A stretch of 64,000 nt of DNA from Scalesia atractyloides (Eukaryota > Streptophyta > Magnoliopsida > Asterales > Asteraceae). Below, piece after piece: positions 10,800 through 21,240 of the stretch. Made by a program: the position numbers and the translations under genes. Position 1 is the stretch's first letter, and every line of letters begins with the position of its first letter. Under the pieces are notes generated by a model. The model worked only from the letters and a program-made list of their open reading frames with translations, had not been told where the DNA came from and did no database searches. Where the stretch lies: contig CAMTDV010000002.1 of NCBI GenBank assembly GCA_947069175.1, positions 9,651,054-9,715,053 on the forward strand, given 5' to 3'.

Positions 10800-11321
10800 T
10801 GATTCAGTTGGGCCGCTCGTAATGTTTATATTTATAAGTTTAATGGGTCAAACAAATATCTCTTTATTGTTTATTTCGTATTGGGTCGTAGGCCACTAGT
10901 TATTGGGTCGAATACTTTATTTAGAGTCCATTAGGTTATTATGTTTGGGCTTGTTTTTGAAACGATGTGTGAGTGTGAAGGGAATAATTGTACGAACGGT
11001 TATTATGGGATCGACACATCCCTTGGCCTTCAATCGACACATCCCTTCAATCACAACATTTCAAAAACTATTTATAGGGTTTCAAACCTTGTTTAATGTA
11101 ATGCAAGTTTCAGATTATATCAAGTTCAGTTGTTTCAAGTTACAAGTTTCAATTCGGTTAGTTTGATTCTACATATTCAGTTTGTAGTTGTTTTGTTATT
11201 CGTTGTTATCATGAAGACTAGTTGGTGCGAAGTTTGTTATGATTACGTTTATGATTGCCACATACACGTTCTCGTGCCCGTTCACAATGGTACTGGGAAT
11301 CCGTAATTGATGATACCAACA
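10800..11321 (+). repeat. 5' LTR of the ARID element
   Basis: TGATTCAGTTGGGCCGCTCG at the start, GATACCAACA at the end. It is collinear with 12995-13512 with scattered substitutions and small indels (roughly 90-95% identical by eye). Shared landmarks are GGGATCGACACATCCC and TTCAGTTTGTAGTTG. Confidence 0.8.
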
Positions 11322-11322
11322 C

Positions 11323-11334
11323 TGGTATCAGAGA
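11323..11334 (+). other. primer-binding site of the ARID element
   Basis: TGGTATCAGAGA, two bases off the LTR end, matches the initiator-methionine tRNA primer site commonly seen in copia elements except for the last base. Confidence 0.7.
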
Positions 11335-11335
11335 C

Positions 11336-12895
11336 GAAGGGTCTGTGAAGGCGAAGAACGTGGATGATGGCAACGGAGATTGTTTGAGGGGAAATAAGGG
11401 TAAATTTGTGATGACCGATTTTGGTGATGTCGAAGTTCGTGGTGGAAAGTGCGGCCGGACAGCGAGAGGGTTTATGAAATATGCGCAAGGGAAGCCATCC
11501 GCACGTTCTTGGAAATCTCCGATGAAGAATTTCCCTAAGAAAACAATTCCTAAAGGTTTCATGAAGAAGTTCAGTTTCAAAAACAGCGCACCTGTCGGAA
11601 GACCAATGAAAGCAAGGTTTCGTTGTTTCAGATGTCATGAATTCGGTCGTATTGCGTCAATATGTCCAAGTAAGTACGTTAACCTTTCCTTTCTACCCGT
11701 TGAAAGCGGTTACATTGTTAGCGATACTTACGGAGGAGACTTCAGATCAATTTGGGTAGTAGATCAAGTTGCAAAACGCACATGACCGGGAATAGGAACC
11801 TGTTTAAGCATTTTAAAAGACATTTTGGGGTAACGATGAATGATAAAAGGAAGGATCTTTTGTTTGTGCATCTTTCGTTTGTGCATAGGACTGGAGTAGT
11901 TAGAATCCCGGTGGATGGAAGAAAAAACAATTCCTTGTGTTAGTTATGTACCTAGTCTCGAAAAGAGCATTTTGAGTCTAGAGCAATTATTATACCAAGA
12001 AAACGAGACACTCACATCTGGTGATACATGTGTCTTGAAGAAGATGTTCGGTAGTAGGACAAAGGGTATTGATTTCTTTGAAGACAAGTCGGAAATTGAT
12101 CTCGAGCAAGAATATCTCGACAATTTGTATGACAACCTCGATGTAGACAACGGTCATAAAGATGAAAAGGCAAAATTTCAAGAATGTGTTGAAGATTACT
12201 ACGAAAGGAAATTCAAGAAGGATCGAGAAAGAAAGTTATCTGTTGAAGGTCTGTTAGGGACAAGCGAGGAAGAGATTATCTATTCAAAGAAAATGAAGAC
12301 GGGTTTTCTAGCATACTACAACGGAGTTGAAAATAATCTGTCAGAATCGAAGGAAGAAATACGAGAAAAGGCGGTGGCTTTATCAAAATAAGAAAAGGAT
12401 GTTGTCGAGGACAACATTATAATTGAAAGTATCCTAGAGACTGGCGATCTTATCTCACTACACCAAGAATTGGCGAATCATCAAAAATTCTATGACGCCT
12501 CCTTTGAAGAAATTATTACTTGGTTCATACCGTGCTTTCTAAGGATTATCAAGGAGAATGCAATGCCACCTTCTCTACTCGATGGACGCGATGTAAGTTT
12601 AATTCTTTTATACCGTCTCATACTTGTAAAAGGCAGGTTCAAGAAGGTTATGGAAGATGATGCATGGGGCAAAGTCGCACTCGATTATGGATACGAAGCG
12701 GATGATGCACAAGTAATCAAGGTCGCCTACATCTATTACCTTGAACTTGTCGAATGGTATTTCGATTTCATGAAGGGTGAAAGAGCGAAACAAAGAAAGG
12801 AAGCGGCGAAGAATTCAAGTTATGGCTGGATTGAAGACGATTCGAGCAATGATGATTTGGTGATCATGGTCGAGGTAGCCAACAACAACAAGTGA
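11336..12895 (+). pseudogene. Gag zinc knuckle / protease-like / ARID-domain protein
   Basis: One degenerate reading frame; a likely start is the ATG at 11411. In order: a basic segment; a retroviral zinc knuckle (CFRCHEFGRIASIC, about 11626-11670) whose His is Arg; a protease-like segment (IWVVD, then CKTHMTGNRNLFKHF) with a one-base frameshift near 11763, restored near 11915; an acidic linker (GIDFFEDKSEIDLEQEYLDN); an in-frame TAA at 12389-12391; then an ARID-like domain at about 12480-12790 with FEEIITWF, PPSLLDGRDVSLILLYRL, GRFKKV, AWGKVALDYGYE and YYLELVEWYF. ARID domains bind DNA, usually AT-rich, in chromatin regulators. The C-terminus is acidic (IEDDSSNDD). The domain fusion is seen; any function is inference. 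Confidence 0.75.
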
Positions 12896-12994
12896 TCAAG
12901 ATAGAAGATTCGGATGTTCTTGCCTAGGGCGGTGAATGGAGATCAAAACTTATAAAGATGCATCCGAATTCGAGTAAAGACGAAGAACAATCGG

Positions 12995-13512
12995 TGATCC
13001 GGTTGGGCCGCTCGTAATGTTTATATTTATTAGTTTAATGGGTTAAACAATTACGTCTTTGTTGTTTATTTCGTATTGGGTCGTAGGCCACTAGTTATTG
13101 GGTCGAATACTTTATTTAGAGTCCATCAGGTTATTATGTTTGGGCTTATTTTTGAAACGATGTGTGAGTGTGAAGGGAATAAACGTACGAACGGTTATTA
13201 TGGGATCGACACATCCCTTGGCCTTCAATCGACAAATCCCTTCCATCACAACGTTTCAACAACTATTTATTGGGTTTCAAACCTTGTTCAATGTAATGTA
13301 AGTTTCAGATCATATCAAATTCATTTGTTTCAAGTTTCAACTTTCAATTTGGTTAGTTTGATTCTACATATTCAGTTTGTAGTTGTTTTGTTATTCATTG
13401 TTATCATGAAGACTAGTTCGAAATTTGTTATGGTTATGTTTATGATTGCCAACATACACGTTCTCGTGCCCGTTAACAAGGGTCCTAGAACCCATAAGTG
13501 ATGATACCAACA
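12995..13512 (+). repeat. 3' LTR of the ARID element
   Basis: Begins TGATCCGGTTGGGCCGCTCG and ends GATACCAACA, collinear with the 5' copy. The sequence before it (AAAGACGAAGAACAATCGG) is purine-rich and could serve as the polypurine tract. Confidence 0.8.
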
Positions 13513-14185
13513 GCCGCTCACTGTTGCTCGTCTAACTCCTCGAACAGCCTCATTACCACTCGGATTCCAGTCGCCGGCCGATCATCATCATCAGCCGCTA
13601 CTCTTTCTTTTAGATTCACAAAGAGTCGGCACCATGAATCACTCAGATTCTTCTCCCTTTTTTTCACACAGAAATCATTCACGTACACCTCTCAATCGAT
13701 TCACTCAGAACCATTGCACTGTTCACGCAGAACTTCTTCATGGATCACACAGGTCTTTGGTACATCTCGCTTCACACATATAAATATTGATCACATAGAT
13801 CTTCTCCTTCCTCTGATACCATTTGAGGGACGTGGCTTTTAAGCAGTAAAATAAATCTTTTTTCGTGAGTGTTTCTTTGTGTATGATTGAAGCTTGAAAC
13901 CCAACAATTGCTATCAGAGCGTGGTTGAAACAAGAGCAATGAAAATAGTGTTCGCCGTTTTGAGAGTCGTTTCAGAGAAGAGGGGAGCAGCCCTCTAAAC
14001 TGCAAGGCTGAGAAGAGAAAAAGAGATCAGTGTTAAAGGCGGTGACTACCATTGAGAGGAAGAAAGAAGAGCATCGGGTTCTGTGTGAACCGAACATGGT
14101 TCTTAGTGAGCCACGTGGAGCCGAGATCGAGAGTTGAAAAAATACGGTTTAGTGAGCCGGCAGAGACAATGAAGAAGACAATCTT
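13513..14185. other. composite-insert segment with inverted-repeat right arm
   Basis: No convincing gene. It contains the right arm of the 70-bp inverted repeat (13837-13906). On either side lie initiator-tRNA primer-site-like motifs pointing away from it: CTCTGATACC at 13811-13820 and GCTATCAGAG at 13910-13919. Left of the arm the plus strand is pyrimidine-rich, right of it purine-rich. Ends in ATCTT, the target duplicated by the copia element. Confidence 0.5.
13837..13906. repeat. 70-bp inverted repeat, right arm
   Basis: TTTTAAGCAGTAAAATAAATC at the left and GAAGCTTGAAACCCAACA at the right. Reverse complement of 10225-10294 with few mismatches. Confidence 0.8.
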
Positions 14186-14472
14186 TGTTGAAAAAAATTC
14201 AAACCGTTGAAGGTATGCAAATGTGCACGTGGTTTAAGTGGTTAGTATTTGAATCAAATAAGGCCGTTGGTCAAGGTTGCTATGTTAGTTCGAGTCTTTC
14301 GGTCAGATCCAGTTTTTAGGAGGTTTAATCTCTATTTAAAGTATGCTTTCTGTTCATTTGTTTTCATGTAACGTTTCTTTGTTTATCATTAATAAAAGTT
14401 TTAGTTTGAGTTCGAAGAATAGTTCATTAATTGTTCTTGTTATTATCAGTTAGTTATAAGCTCATACCAACA
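14186..14472 (+). repeat. 5' LTR of the complete copia element
   Basis: 287 bp, TG..CA ends, with a TATTTAAA promoter-like box near 14330 and an AATAAAA polyadenylation-like motif near 14390. Confidence 0.9.
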
Positions 14473-14474
14473 CA

Positions 14475-14486
14475 TGGTATCAAAGC
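14475..14486 (+). other. primer-binding site
   Basis: TGGTATCAAAGC, two bases after the 5' LTR, differing at one base from the common initiator-Met tRNA primer site. Confidence 0.8.
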
Positions 14487-15330
14487 TTGGTATCATTAAT
14501 GGCGGAATCAATCCTACAAGTGCACCTATGAACCCCATTCCAGTTTTCAAAGGAGAAGGTTACGAACATCGGAGTGTTCGAATGAAGACCATACTGAAAT
14601 CTAGAGAGCTATGGCAGATTGTTAGCCAGGGAGTGTTGATTATGCAGAAGATGCTGCCAAAGCTAGACTTGAAGCAAAAAATGATGCTCGTGCAATGGCA
14701 GTGATCCAAAAAGGTGTGCATGATCAACTGTTTTCTCGTATTGCTTCTGCTGAGACAGCTCAACAAGCATGGGGTATTCTAAAGATGGAATTCCAAGGTG
14801 ACTCACAAGTTCAATCTGTCAGACTTCAGGGTCTGCGTAGAGAGTTTGAAAACCTCTCTATGAAAGAAGGCGAAGTGGTTGGAGATTATTTTTCCAGAGT
14901 TATGGTTATTGTGAGTCATCAAAGATCGTATGGTGAAGAAGTCTTAGATCAAAAGATAGTAGAAAAAATATTGAGAAGTCTAACTGCTAAGTTCGATCAC
15001 GTGGTACCTTCAATTGAAGTGGCCTATGATCTTGTGAAGCTGACTCCGGTCAAGTTGATGGGCTCATTGCAATCTCAAGAAGAGAGATTGAATTGTAGAT
15101 TTGGGGACACAGTTATGAAGGTTGGGGAAAAGTCAGATGAACAAGCATTGCAAGTCTTTTAGCCTGCTAGAAGATCAGGAAGCGATCAATCTCAAAATGG
15201 AAGAGGTAGAGGACGTGGTTACTCAAGAGGAAGAGGTTGAAGAAGATCAATGATTGAAATCGAGGACCACAATGCTTTCAATGTAACAGGTATGGTCATG
15301 TTAAATGTGATTATTGGTTCAATGATGAAC
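14487..15330 (+). pseudogene. copia Gag (broken)
   Basis: Encodes the UBN2-type Gag of copia elements, which builds the virus-like particle. Seen: a YEHRSVRMKTILKSRELWQI region from about 14560, a frameshift at about 14690, then the GILKMEFQGDSQVQSVRLQG stretch, LRREFENLSMKEGEVVGDYF and ILRSLTAKFDHVV. A stop near 15160 precedes a basic RGRG-rich part and a zinc-knuckle remnant at about 15272-15310 (CFQCNRYGHVKCDYW) in which the last Cys is displaced, so the CCHC pattern is spoiled. Confidence 0.85.
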
Positions 15331-16600
15331 CACAGGCTAATGTTGCAAATGCTGATGAAGAGGAAGAAGGTCAAGATGAAGTCCCTCATTTGTTCATTGA
15401 ATCGCACTTATTGATGACATCAAGCGATTCCAAGGATGCAGGCACTAACGTATGGTTTGTTGGTTCTAGATGTTCTAATCACATGTCAGGTGTGCATGGT
15501 ATCTTTACCTCTATGAACTTTTCCTTTAAGATATCAGTTAAAATAGGCAATAAGAAACAAATTCAGGTTAAAGGAAAAGGAACTATTAAAGTAAAGATGA
15601 ATGATGGTACATATGCATTACTTGATGATGTCTATTATGCACCAGAATTAGAATATAACTTACTGAGTGTAGGTCAACTTATGAGAAAAGGCTACGCCTT
15701 GATCTTTTCGTAATGGTGCATGCTCAATTGTTCAGAAAGAATCAGGTACATAATTGATGAAGATAATGTTGGCTCCTAATAACATCTTTCCTCGTGATGC
15801 ATCAAAAGTTAAGTCAAAAGAAACGGGTTCAAATGTTCTTGAAGTGACAAAGTTGTGGCATCACAGATATGGGCATCTGCATGCTCAGCCGTTACAACAA
15901 TTGTACAAGAAACATATGGTGCAAGGCCTTCCTGCTATGAAAGATCTTGGTGTGTGTGAAGCATGTGTGAAAGGGAAACAACACAAGCTGTCGTTTCAGG
16001 CAAGCACCAAAAGAGCCAACAAGCCTCTTAAACTTATTCATACAGATGTGTGTGGTCCCATGCCTGTTACTAGTCTGGGTGGAAGTAAGTATTTTTTGCT
16101 CTTTATTGATGATTGTACTAGAATGAGTTGGGTATACTTTATCAAAAAGAAAATCAGAAGTGTTTTCTAAATTCAAAAGTTTCAAGGCTATGGTGGAAAA
16201 TAAAAGTGAACGTTTTATGAAAGTGTTAAGATCAGACAGAGGAGGAGAATACTGTTCAAATGAATTTAACTTGTTTTGTGAGCAACATGGCATTAAACGG
16301 CAACTTACAGCTCCATTCACTCCTGAGTAGAATGGAGTGTGTGAGAGGAAAAATAGAACGGTTGTTGAGATGGCTCAATGCATGCTTCATGCAAAGAATA
16401 TCCCATCTTTTTTTTTGGGCAGAGGCTGTGGCCACAGCTGTGCATATTCAAAATATGTCTCCAACCAAGCCTAATGAAAATTGAACTCCCCTACACCTGT
16501 GGTCAGGAGAAGTGCATGATGTTAATGATCTTAGAGTCTTTGGAAGCATTGTGTATGGTTTAACTCCAGCTCAACTCAGAAAGAAGTTTGTGGATTCTCA
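15331..16600 (+). pseudogene. copia protease and integrase (broken)
   Basis: The protease remnant (15390-15713) reads VWFVGSRCSNHMSG, so the catalytic Asp-Ser-Gly has become Gly-Ser-Arg; the NLLSVGQL landmark follows. The GAG-pre-integrase/HHCC part is LWHHRYGHLHAQPLQQLYKK with CEACVKGKQH. The integrase core has HTDVCGPMPV, then a frameshift at about 16165, then RSDRGGEYCSNEF. A stop codon stands in PFTPE*NGVCERKNRT immediately before the catalytic Glu. The rest is in several frames. The order is exactly that of a copia pol. Confidence 0.85.
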
Positions 16601-18560
16601 TTGTTAGAAATGTATTCTCATTAGTTACTCAACTCTTATGAAAGGCTACACGTTGTACAATCCTGAAACTAAACAGATAAATACCAGAAGGCATGTTGAG
16701 CCAGATGAAACTGCAGCTTGGGATTGGAAGAAAATAAAGACAAGTGAAAACAGTTACTTGTGGGAAATCAATCTTGTGGATTCATTGTTTGAACCCTCAG
16801 GTGAATTCTCTAATACCCCTGGTTCTAATGAAACTAATGATGATAATCTGCAAGGTCAAGAGTAGGTTACTCAAACTGCTGAAGATACTCCTGTACAAAG
16901 TCAAGGAGGGCAAAATTCAAGTCAGGGTGAAAGCAATTCAACTGGAGACAGTTCTCCAATGAAAGTTTGTGAGCTAAGGGATGTGTATGCTGAAACGGTC
17001 CCTATGCAAGATTATACTGCATGTCAGTTTGCCTTGAACATGTGTGATCCATTAAGCTATAAATAGGTTGTGATGAAAGAAGAGTGGCAACAAGCCATGA
17101 AAGAAGAGGTTCAGGCAATTATCAAGAATAAAACTTGGAAGCTAGTTGATCTTCCTAAGAACAAGAATGTTGTCAGCTTGAAGTGGCTCTTCAAGACAAA
17201 GCTGGGGCAGAATGGAGAAATAATAAAGCATAAAGCGAGGCTGTTGGCAAAGGGATACTCACAAAAGAAAGGAATTGATTTTCAAGAAACTTTCACACCA
17301 GTGGCCAGGTTTGAAACCATTAGAACAGTCATTGCTATAGCTGCTCAGTTGGGATGGATTATTTACTAACTGGATGGGTCAAGTCTGCTTTTTTGAATGG
17401 TGAGTTAGAAGAGGAGATCTATGTCAAGCAAGCAACCCGAAGCGTTTGAAGTTCAAGGAGAACAAGATAAAGTGTATAGATTGCATAAGGCATTGTATGG
17501 CCTTAAACAAGCTCCTAAAGCTTGGTACTCACGTATAGATTCTAATTTCACTAACCATGGTTTTCACATAAGTTACAATGAGCCGACACTCTACATTAAA
17601 AGATGTACAGATACAGATGTTATATTTGTGTGTCTCTATGTAGATGGCATTATTTATGCTAGCTCAAACGAAGAATTAATGAAAGAATTCAAAGATGGCA
17701 TGATGACTGATATGGAGCAGCCCAAGTATTTTCTAGGTCTGGAAGTGATACAGTGTCAAGAAGGGGTATTTGTTTATCAAAGCAAATATACTAGTGATTT
17801 GCTAAGAAAATTTGGCATGCTTAAGTGTAACAGTGAAGATACTCCGATGAGTACATACGACAAGTATCAGTGTGAAGATGGAGCAGATAAAGTGAATGTA
17901 GAAATGTACAGAAGTTTGATTGGAAGTTTGTTGTAGGTTACATACACTAGACCAGACATTGCATTCTCTGTGAATGTTATGTCTAGGTTCATGCAACGCC
18001 CTTCAAAGATACATTTGGGTGCAGCCAAAAGGATTCTAAGGTACTTAGCTGGTACTCTAAAGTTTGGCTTATGGTATGGAAGAATAATGAAAGTGGAGTT
18101 GAGGGGATATAGTGATAGTGACTGGCTGCGAGCATTGATGATAGAAAGAGTGTATCTGCACATGTGTTTTCTCTTGGAAGTGGAATTATTGTATGGAGTT
18201 TAAAGAAACAGTCTATAGTGGCATTGTTGTCTAGTTCAGAAGCAGAATATATTGTTGCTACCTCTGCTACTTGTCAGGCTGTTTGGATCAGGAAGATTCT
18301 GAAAGAGTTTGCATTTGATCAAGAAAAAGCTACAGTTGTTTGGTGTGATAACGAGTCGTCAATAAATTTGTCTAAGAATCTAGTTTCACATGGGAGGTCC
18401 AAGCATATTGACTCAAGCATCACTACATACTAGATATGGTCGCTCAAAAGGTAGTTTCACTTGAATTTTGATGCACGGATGAACAGGTGGCAGATGTTCT
18501 TACAAAGGCTAACTCGAGAAAAGTTTGTGTATTTTAGATACAAAATGGGTGTCATGGAGT
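16601..18560 (+). pseudogene. copia reverse transcriptase and RNase H (broken)
   Basis: RT begins with WQQAMKEEVQAIIKNKTWKL (17070 onward), then ARLLAKGYSQKKGIDF and PVARFETIR, a stop at 17367-17369, YGLKQAPKAWYS, and LYVDGIIYASSN, where the second Asp of the polymerase dyad is Gly. A stop at about 17935 splits the thumb. RNase H is in two frames (17970-18203 and 18164-18433), with SSSEAEYI and SKHID. Loss of the dyad alone would stop reverse transcription. Confidence 0.88.
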
Positions 18561-18576
18561 TTGAATTAAGGGAGGG

Positions 18577-18863
18577 TGTTGAAAATAATTCAAACCGTTG
18601 AAGGTATGCAAATGTGCACGTGGTTTAAGTGGTTAGTATTGGAATCAAAAAGGTCGTTGGTCAAGGTGGTTATGTTAGTTCGATTCATTCGTTCAGATCC
18701 AGTTTTTAGGAGGTTTAATCTCTATTTAAAGTATGCTTTATGTTCATTTGTTTTCATGTAACTTTTCTTTGTTTATCATTAATAAAAGTTTGTAGTTTGA
18801 GTTCGAAGAATAGTTCATCAATTGTTCTTGTTATTATCAATTAGTTATAAGCTCATACCAACA
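18577..18863 (+). repeat. 3' LTR of the complete copia element
   Basis: 287 bp, preceded by the purine tract AAGGGAGGG (18568-18576) and followed by the target duplication ATCTT. Confidence 0.9.
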
Positions 18864-18868
18864 ATCTT

Positions 18869-20089
18869 TGTGATTGCAGAACGGTTCTGTGTGAGACGTA
18901 AGAAAAGTTCAGGGGAAAACAAGAAACCAAGAGAAGAAGGGTTCTACGTGAACAAAAGGAAGAAGATGATATGTGTGATCAAACGTACCTGCTTTGTGTG
19001 TCGTAGGCGTGAGAAAGGAGGACCAGATCTTTGTGATCAAAAGGATAGAAAACCTTAGTGGTGTTGAGTGAATCGATCAAGAAAAAAAAGGAGAATCTTA
19101 GTCATTCAAGTATGTGTGTGAGAAGTTTGAAGATATCTGAGTGAATTGAGAAGTGGTGAAGTGTGGATCTGTGTGATCGAAGTAATCTGTGTGGGGAAAA
19201 GAACCTGAACCCGATTCAAGTCGAGAAAGACCTATGTGGTGCGGTTGCGGTGAAGACAACAATTCGAGACGTGTGTGACCTGTGTTGGGGTTGTGTGACC
19301 TAGAAGAAAATATGCTAAGGGGTGCTTTGGGTAGTGAATGGCTAGTTTACAAAGACTTGAGGTTTTTGAGTTTAAGCTTATATATGAACTACGTAGGATC
19401 TAGATGATTATGTGTGATTGTTGGAAAAAGATAAAGGTAAGTCGACTCAAGTGAAGTTATGGCTTCGTCAACAAAAGGCGGCTTGAATGTTTTTCGGATG
19501 AAGTTGTAGTACTTTAATATGCATAACAAGAAAGTAAGCAGGTGAAATACACCAACAAGTAGGTGTATTTTTTGACTAAGTTTGTGAAAGTAGGTTGAAA
19601 GTAAGAAAAGAGCAAAAGTGGAATCAAGATGGAATCTCCGTGATTCAGGTAGCAAGAAAAGCAAGAACGGATGCAAAGAAACGAGCAAGTAAAAGAACCG
19701 ACATGAAGATTAAGGGGTGAATGTGGAATTAATCTTGATGTTACAGGTCTTGTACGGGTCATGTCGGTTACCGATAATATTTAAATGGGTCATCCATCTA
19801 CCAACGGGTCATGGGTAGGTTGACCGAGTTATATGGGTTGAGAAAGTTGAATTTACTGCAAATAAGGTGGATTACGTTGGAGTGATGCGAAAGAAATAAG
19901 TCTGAGGGTTTTACTTCCTGTTTTCTAAAAGTTTTAGTTTATATGAAGTTTGCATGTTTGTATATATGTTTTGTGTTCAGTGGAATGAAATTTGCAACAT
20001 TAGAAAATTCTAAATGTATTCTTCTTTCACTTTAATATATTTTGTTCGTGAGTGTGTTAAGTGAGTGATCAAAGGGGCCTGAACCAACA
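18869..20089. other. right part of composite insert
   Basis: No convincing gene; purine-rich on the plus strand. The stretch at about 19690-19745 (AGATTAAGGGGTGAATGTGG) is the inverse of 10510-10560. The final bases (GTGAGTGATC..CCAACA) resemble the inverse of the left end at 10225. Beyond 20089 the AT-rich module resumes, so this is the right edge of the 9.9-kb composite insertion. Confidence 0.5.
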
Positions 20090-20300
20090 ACTAAAGTACG
20101 TTTCTCAAAACTGATGAAGATATGTGATCATAAATCATATATTCAAATCAGGACATTTTACTATTTTTTACACATTTTTATAATAAATAAAAACATATTT
20201 TTTTAAAAAAAGAAGCTGTTAAAATGTACAAGTTTGTTGTATTATTGCAAGAACATCCATGATTATATCATCACAATGTCAAAGCATATCATGAATGTTT
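20090..20300. repeat. AT-rich dispersed module (copy B, right part)
   Basis: Contains GATATGTGATCATAAATCAT and TGCAAGAACATCCATGATTATATC, matching 39050-39240 and 41100-41290. Continues the module interrupted at 10220. Confidence 0.75.
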
Positions 20301-21240
20301 TTACATGATTCACGGCCAGGAAAACATTTATTCAGTTTAGCTACAACGAGGTTGTCTTTTCCAATAATATTTGATACACATAAATGTATGTATAAAGAAA
20401 AGTGGTCTTGATTACTTAAGGGCTCATAAAAATATGTTCAAAACTGAATATTTTCAAGGTATACATCACACATTGCTCAGAATCCAAGAAGTAGGGTTAG
20501 GCCCAATCACTATTACAATGCTTAACCAGCTAATCGTTTATCATTTTACTAATTACAAGATATACAAAGACCCATATTTAAAAGCTTTTGTCACAAATAT
20601 GGAACAACATCGGGATGTTGTTTTTGCGTCCGAACCTCAAACCCTAGAGAAAGCCTACCGTTTAGTTGTCACCTTCACCAATAACCACGTCGAGGATGGA
20701 ACATTGTCATGCAATGGCTCCACCAAGACCGCCAACCAAGCCATCACCAAAGCTTCCGATAAGCCCAAAGAAGCCAAACCCCAACCCTAAAACAACCAAA
20801 ATGGTAAGAAGCAAAAGCATCAAAAGCGTAACTATGCCGTAGTAACCCCACAAAACCAAATCCAACAAAAAGCTAACAGCACAAACCCCTAGAGAACGAA
20901 GAAGGCTAACACTAGGACTTTTCCGAACTGTAACATGTGCCACTACCATCATCCAACCTCCATCGTGTGCTGGTGTTGTACGACTTGCAACAGGTATGGG
21001 CATTTTGCCACCACATGCCGAAGTGAGCTAGTACCATAAGGTCACCAAACCCAAAGCCAAAATTAAAAACCATTAGCAAACAATGTTTGAGCTTGCAACA
21101 AATGTGGCGACCTAACCCACCTAAGTCCCCAATGCCCGCAAAACACTCCAGGACAAGCTCAAACTCCACGTGGGCGTGCCTTCAAAATCAACGCAAACCA
21201 AGCTCAAAATGATAATGATGTAGTGAATGATATGTTTCTT
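20301..21240 (+). pseudogene. gypsy Gag remnant with two zinc knuckles
   Basis: The N-terminal part of Gag is missing. 20371-20790 encodes a C-terminal capsid stretch (VFASEPQTLEKAYRLVVTFT) and an Ala/Lys-rich tail. After stops, two CCHC knuckles follow: CNRYGHFATTC (near 21000) and CNKCGDLTHLSPQC (near 21100), then INANQAQND. Zinc knuckles bind element RNA during packaging. The 5' end abuts the AT-rich module with no LTR or primer site, so the element is 5'-truncated. Confidence 0.75.

Larger units (their letters stand above)
10800..13512 (+). mobile_element. non-autonomous LTR element carrying an ARID gene
   Basis: Two direct LTRs of about 520 bp (10800-11321 and 12995-13512) enclose 1.67 kb. 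Immediately after the 5' LTR comes a primer-binding site, TGGTATCAGAGA at 11323-11334, matching the initiator Met tRNA type. The internal part encodes only one degenerate reading frame: zinc knuckle, protease-like segment, acidic linker and an ARID DNA-binding domain. There is no integrase, RT or RNase H, so movement would need proteins from another element. I could not find a clear TSD; the homology between the two LTR starts also extends about 14 bp left of the TG. Confidence 0.75.
14186..18863 (+). mobile_element. complete but inactive Ty1/copia element
   Basis: 4678 bp, with two 287-bp LTRs (14186-14472, 18577-18863) that differ at about 15 positions by eye. They start TGTTGAAA and end ATACCAACA. 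A perfect 5-bp target duplication ATCTT flanks the element (14181-14185 and 18864-18868). Primer site at 14475-14486 and purine tract GGGAGGG before the 3' LTR. Gag, protease, integrase, RT and RNase H are all recognisable in the usual copia order, but are broken by several stops and frameshifts and have lost catalytic residues. It sits inside the 10225-20089 composite insert and is younger than it. Confidence 0.92.

Noticed and set aside
10466..10899. Leu/Phe/Ser-rich frames near 10466-10899 as membrane proteins
   Set aside because: The hydrophobic translation comes from a pyrimidine-rich 60-bp duplication and runs into an LTR; no conserved protein is seen.
10800..13512. ARID protein as an ordinary host gene
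   Set aside because: The frame is fused to a retroviral zinc knuckle and protease-like part and lies between matching LTRs with a primer site, so it belongs to an element.
18822..19058. Lys/Arg-rich plus-strand frame near 18822-19058
   Set aside because: It starts inside the copia 3' LTR and runs into purine-rich repeat sequence; the basic composition is explained by purine bias.
7781..20300. 7781-20300 and 37558 onward as 5' and 3' LTRs of the 20301-37557 gypsy element
   Set aside because: Homology between the two flanks includes the last codons of pol, there is no primer site at 20300, and Gag is truncated there; a duplicated composite fits better.
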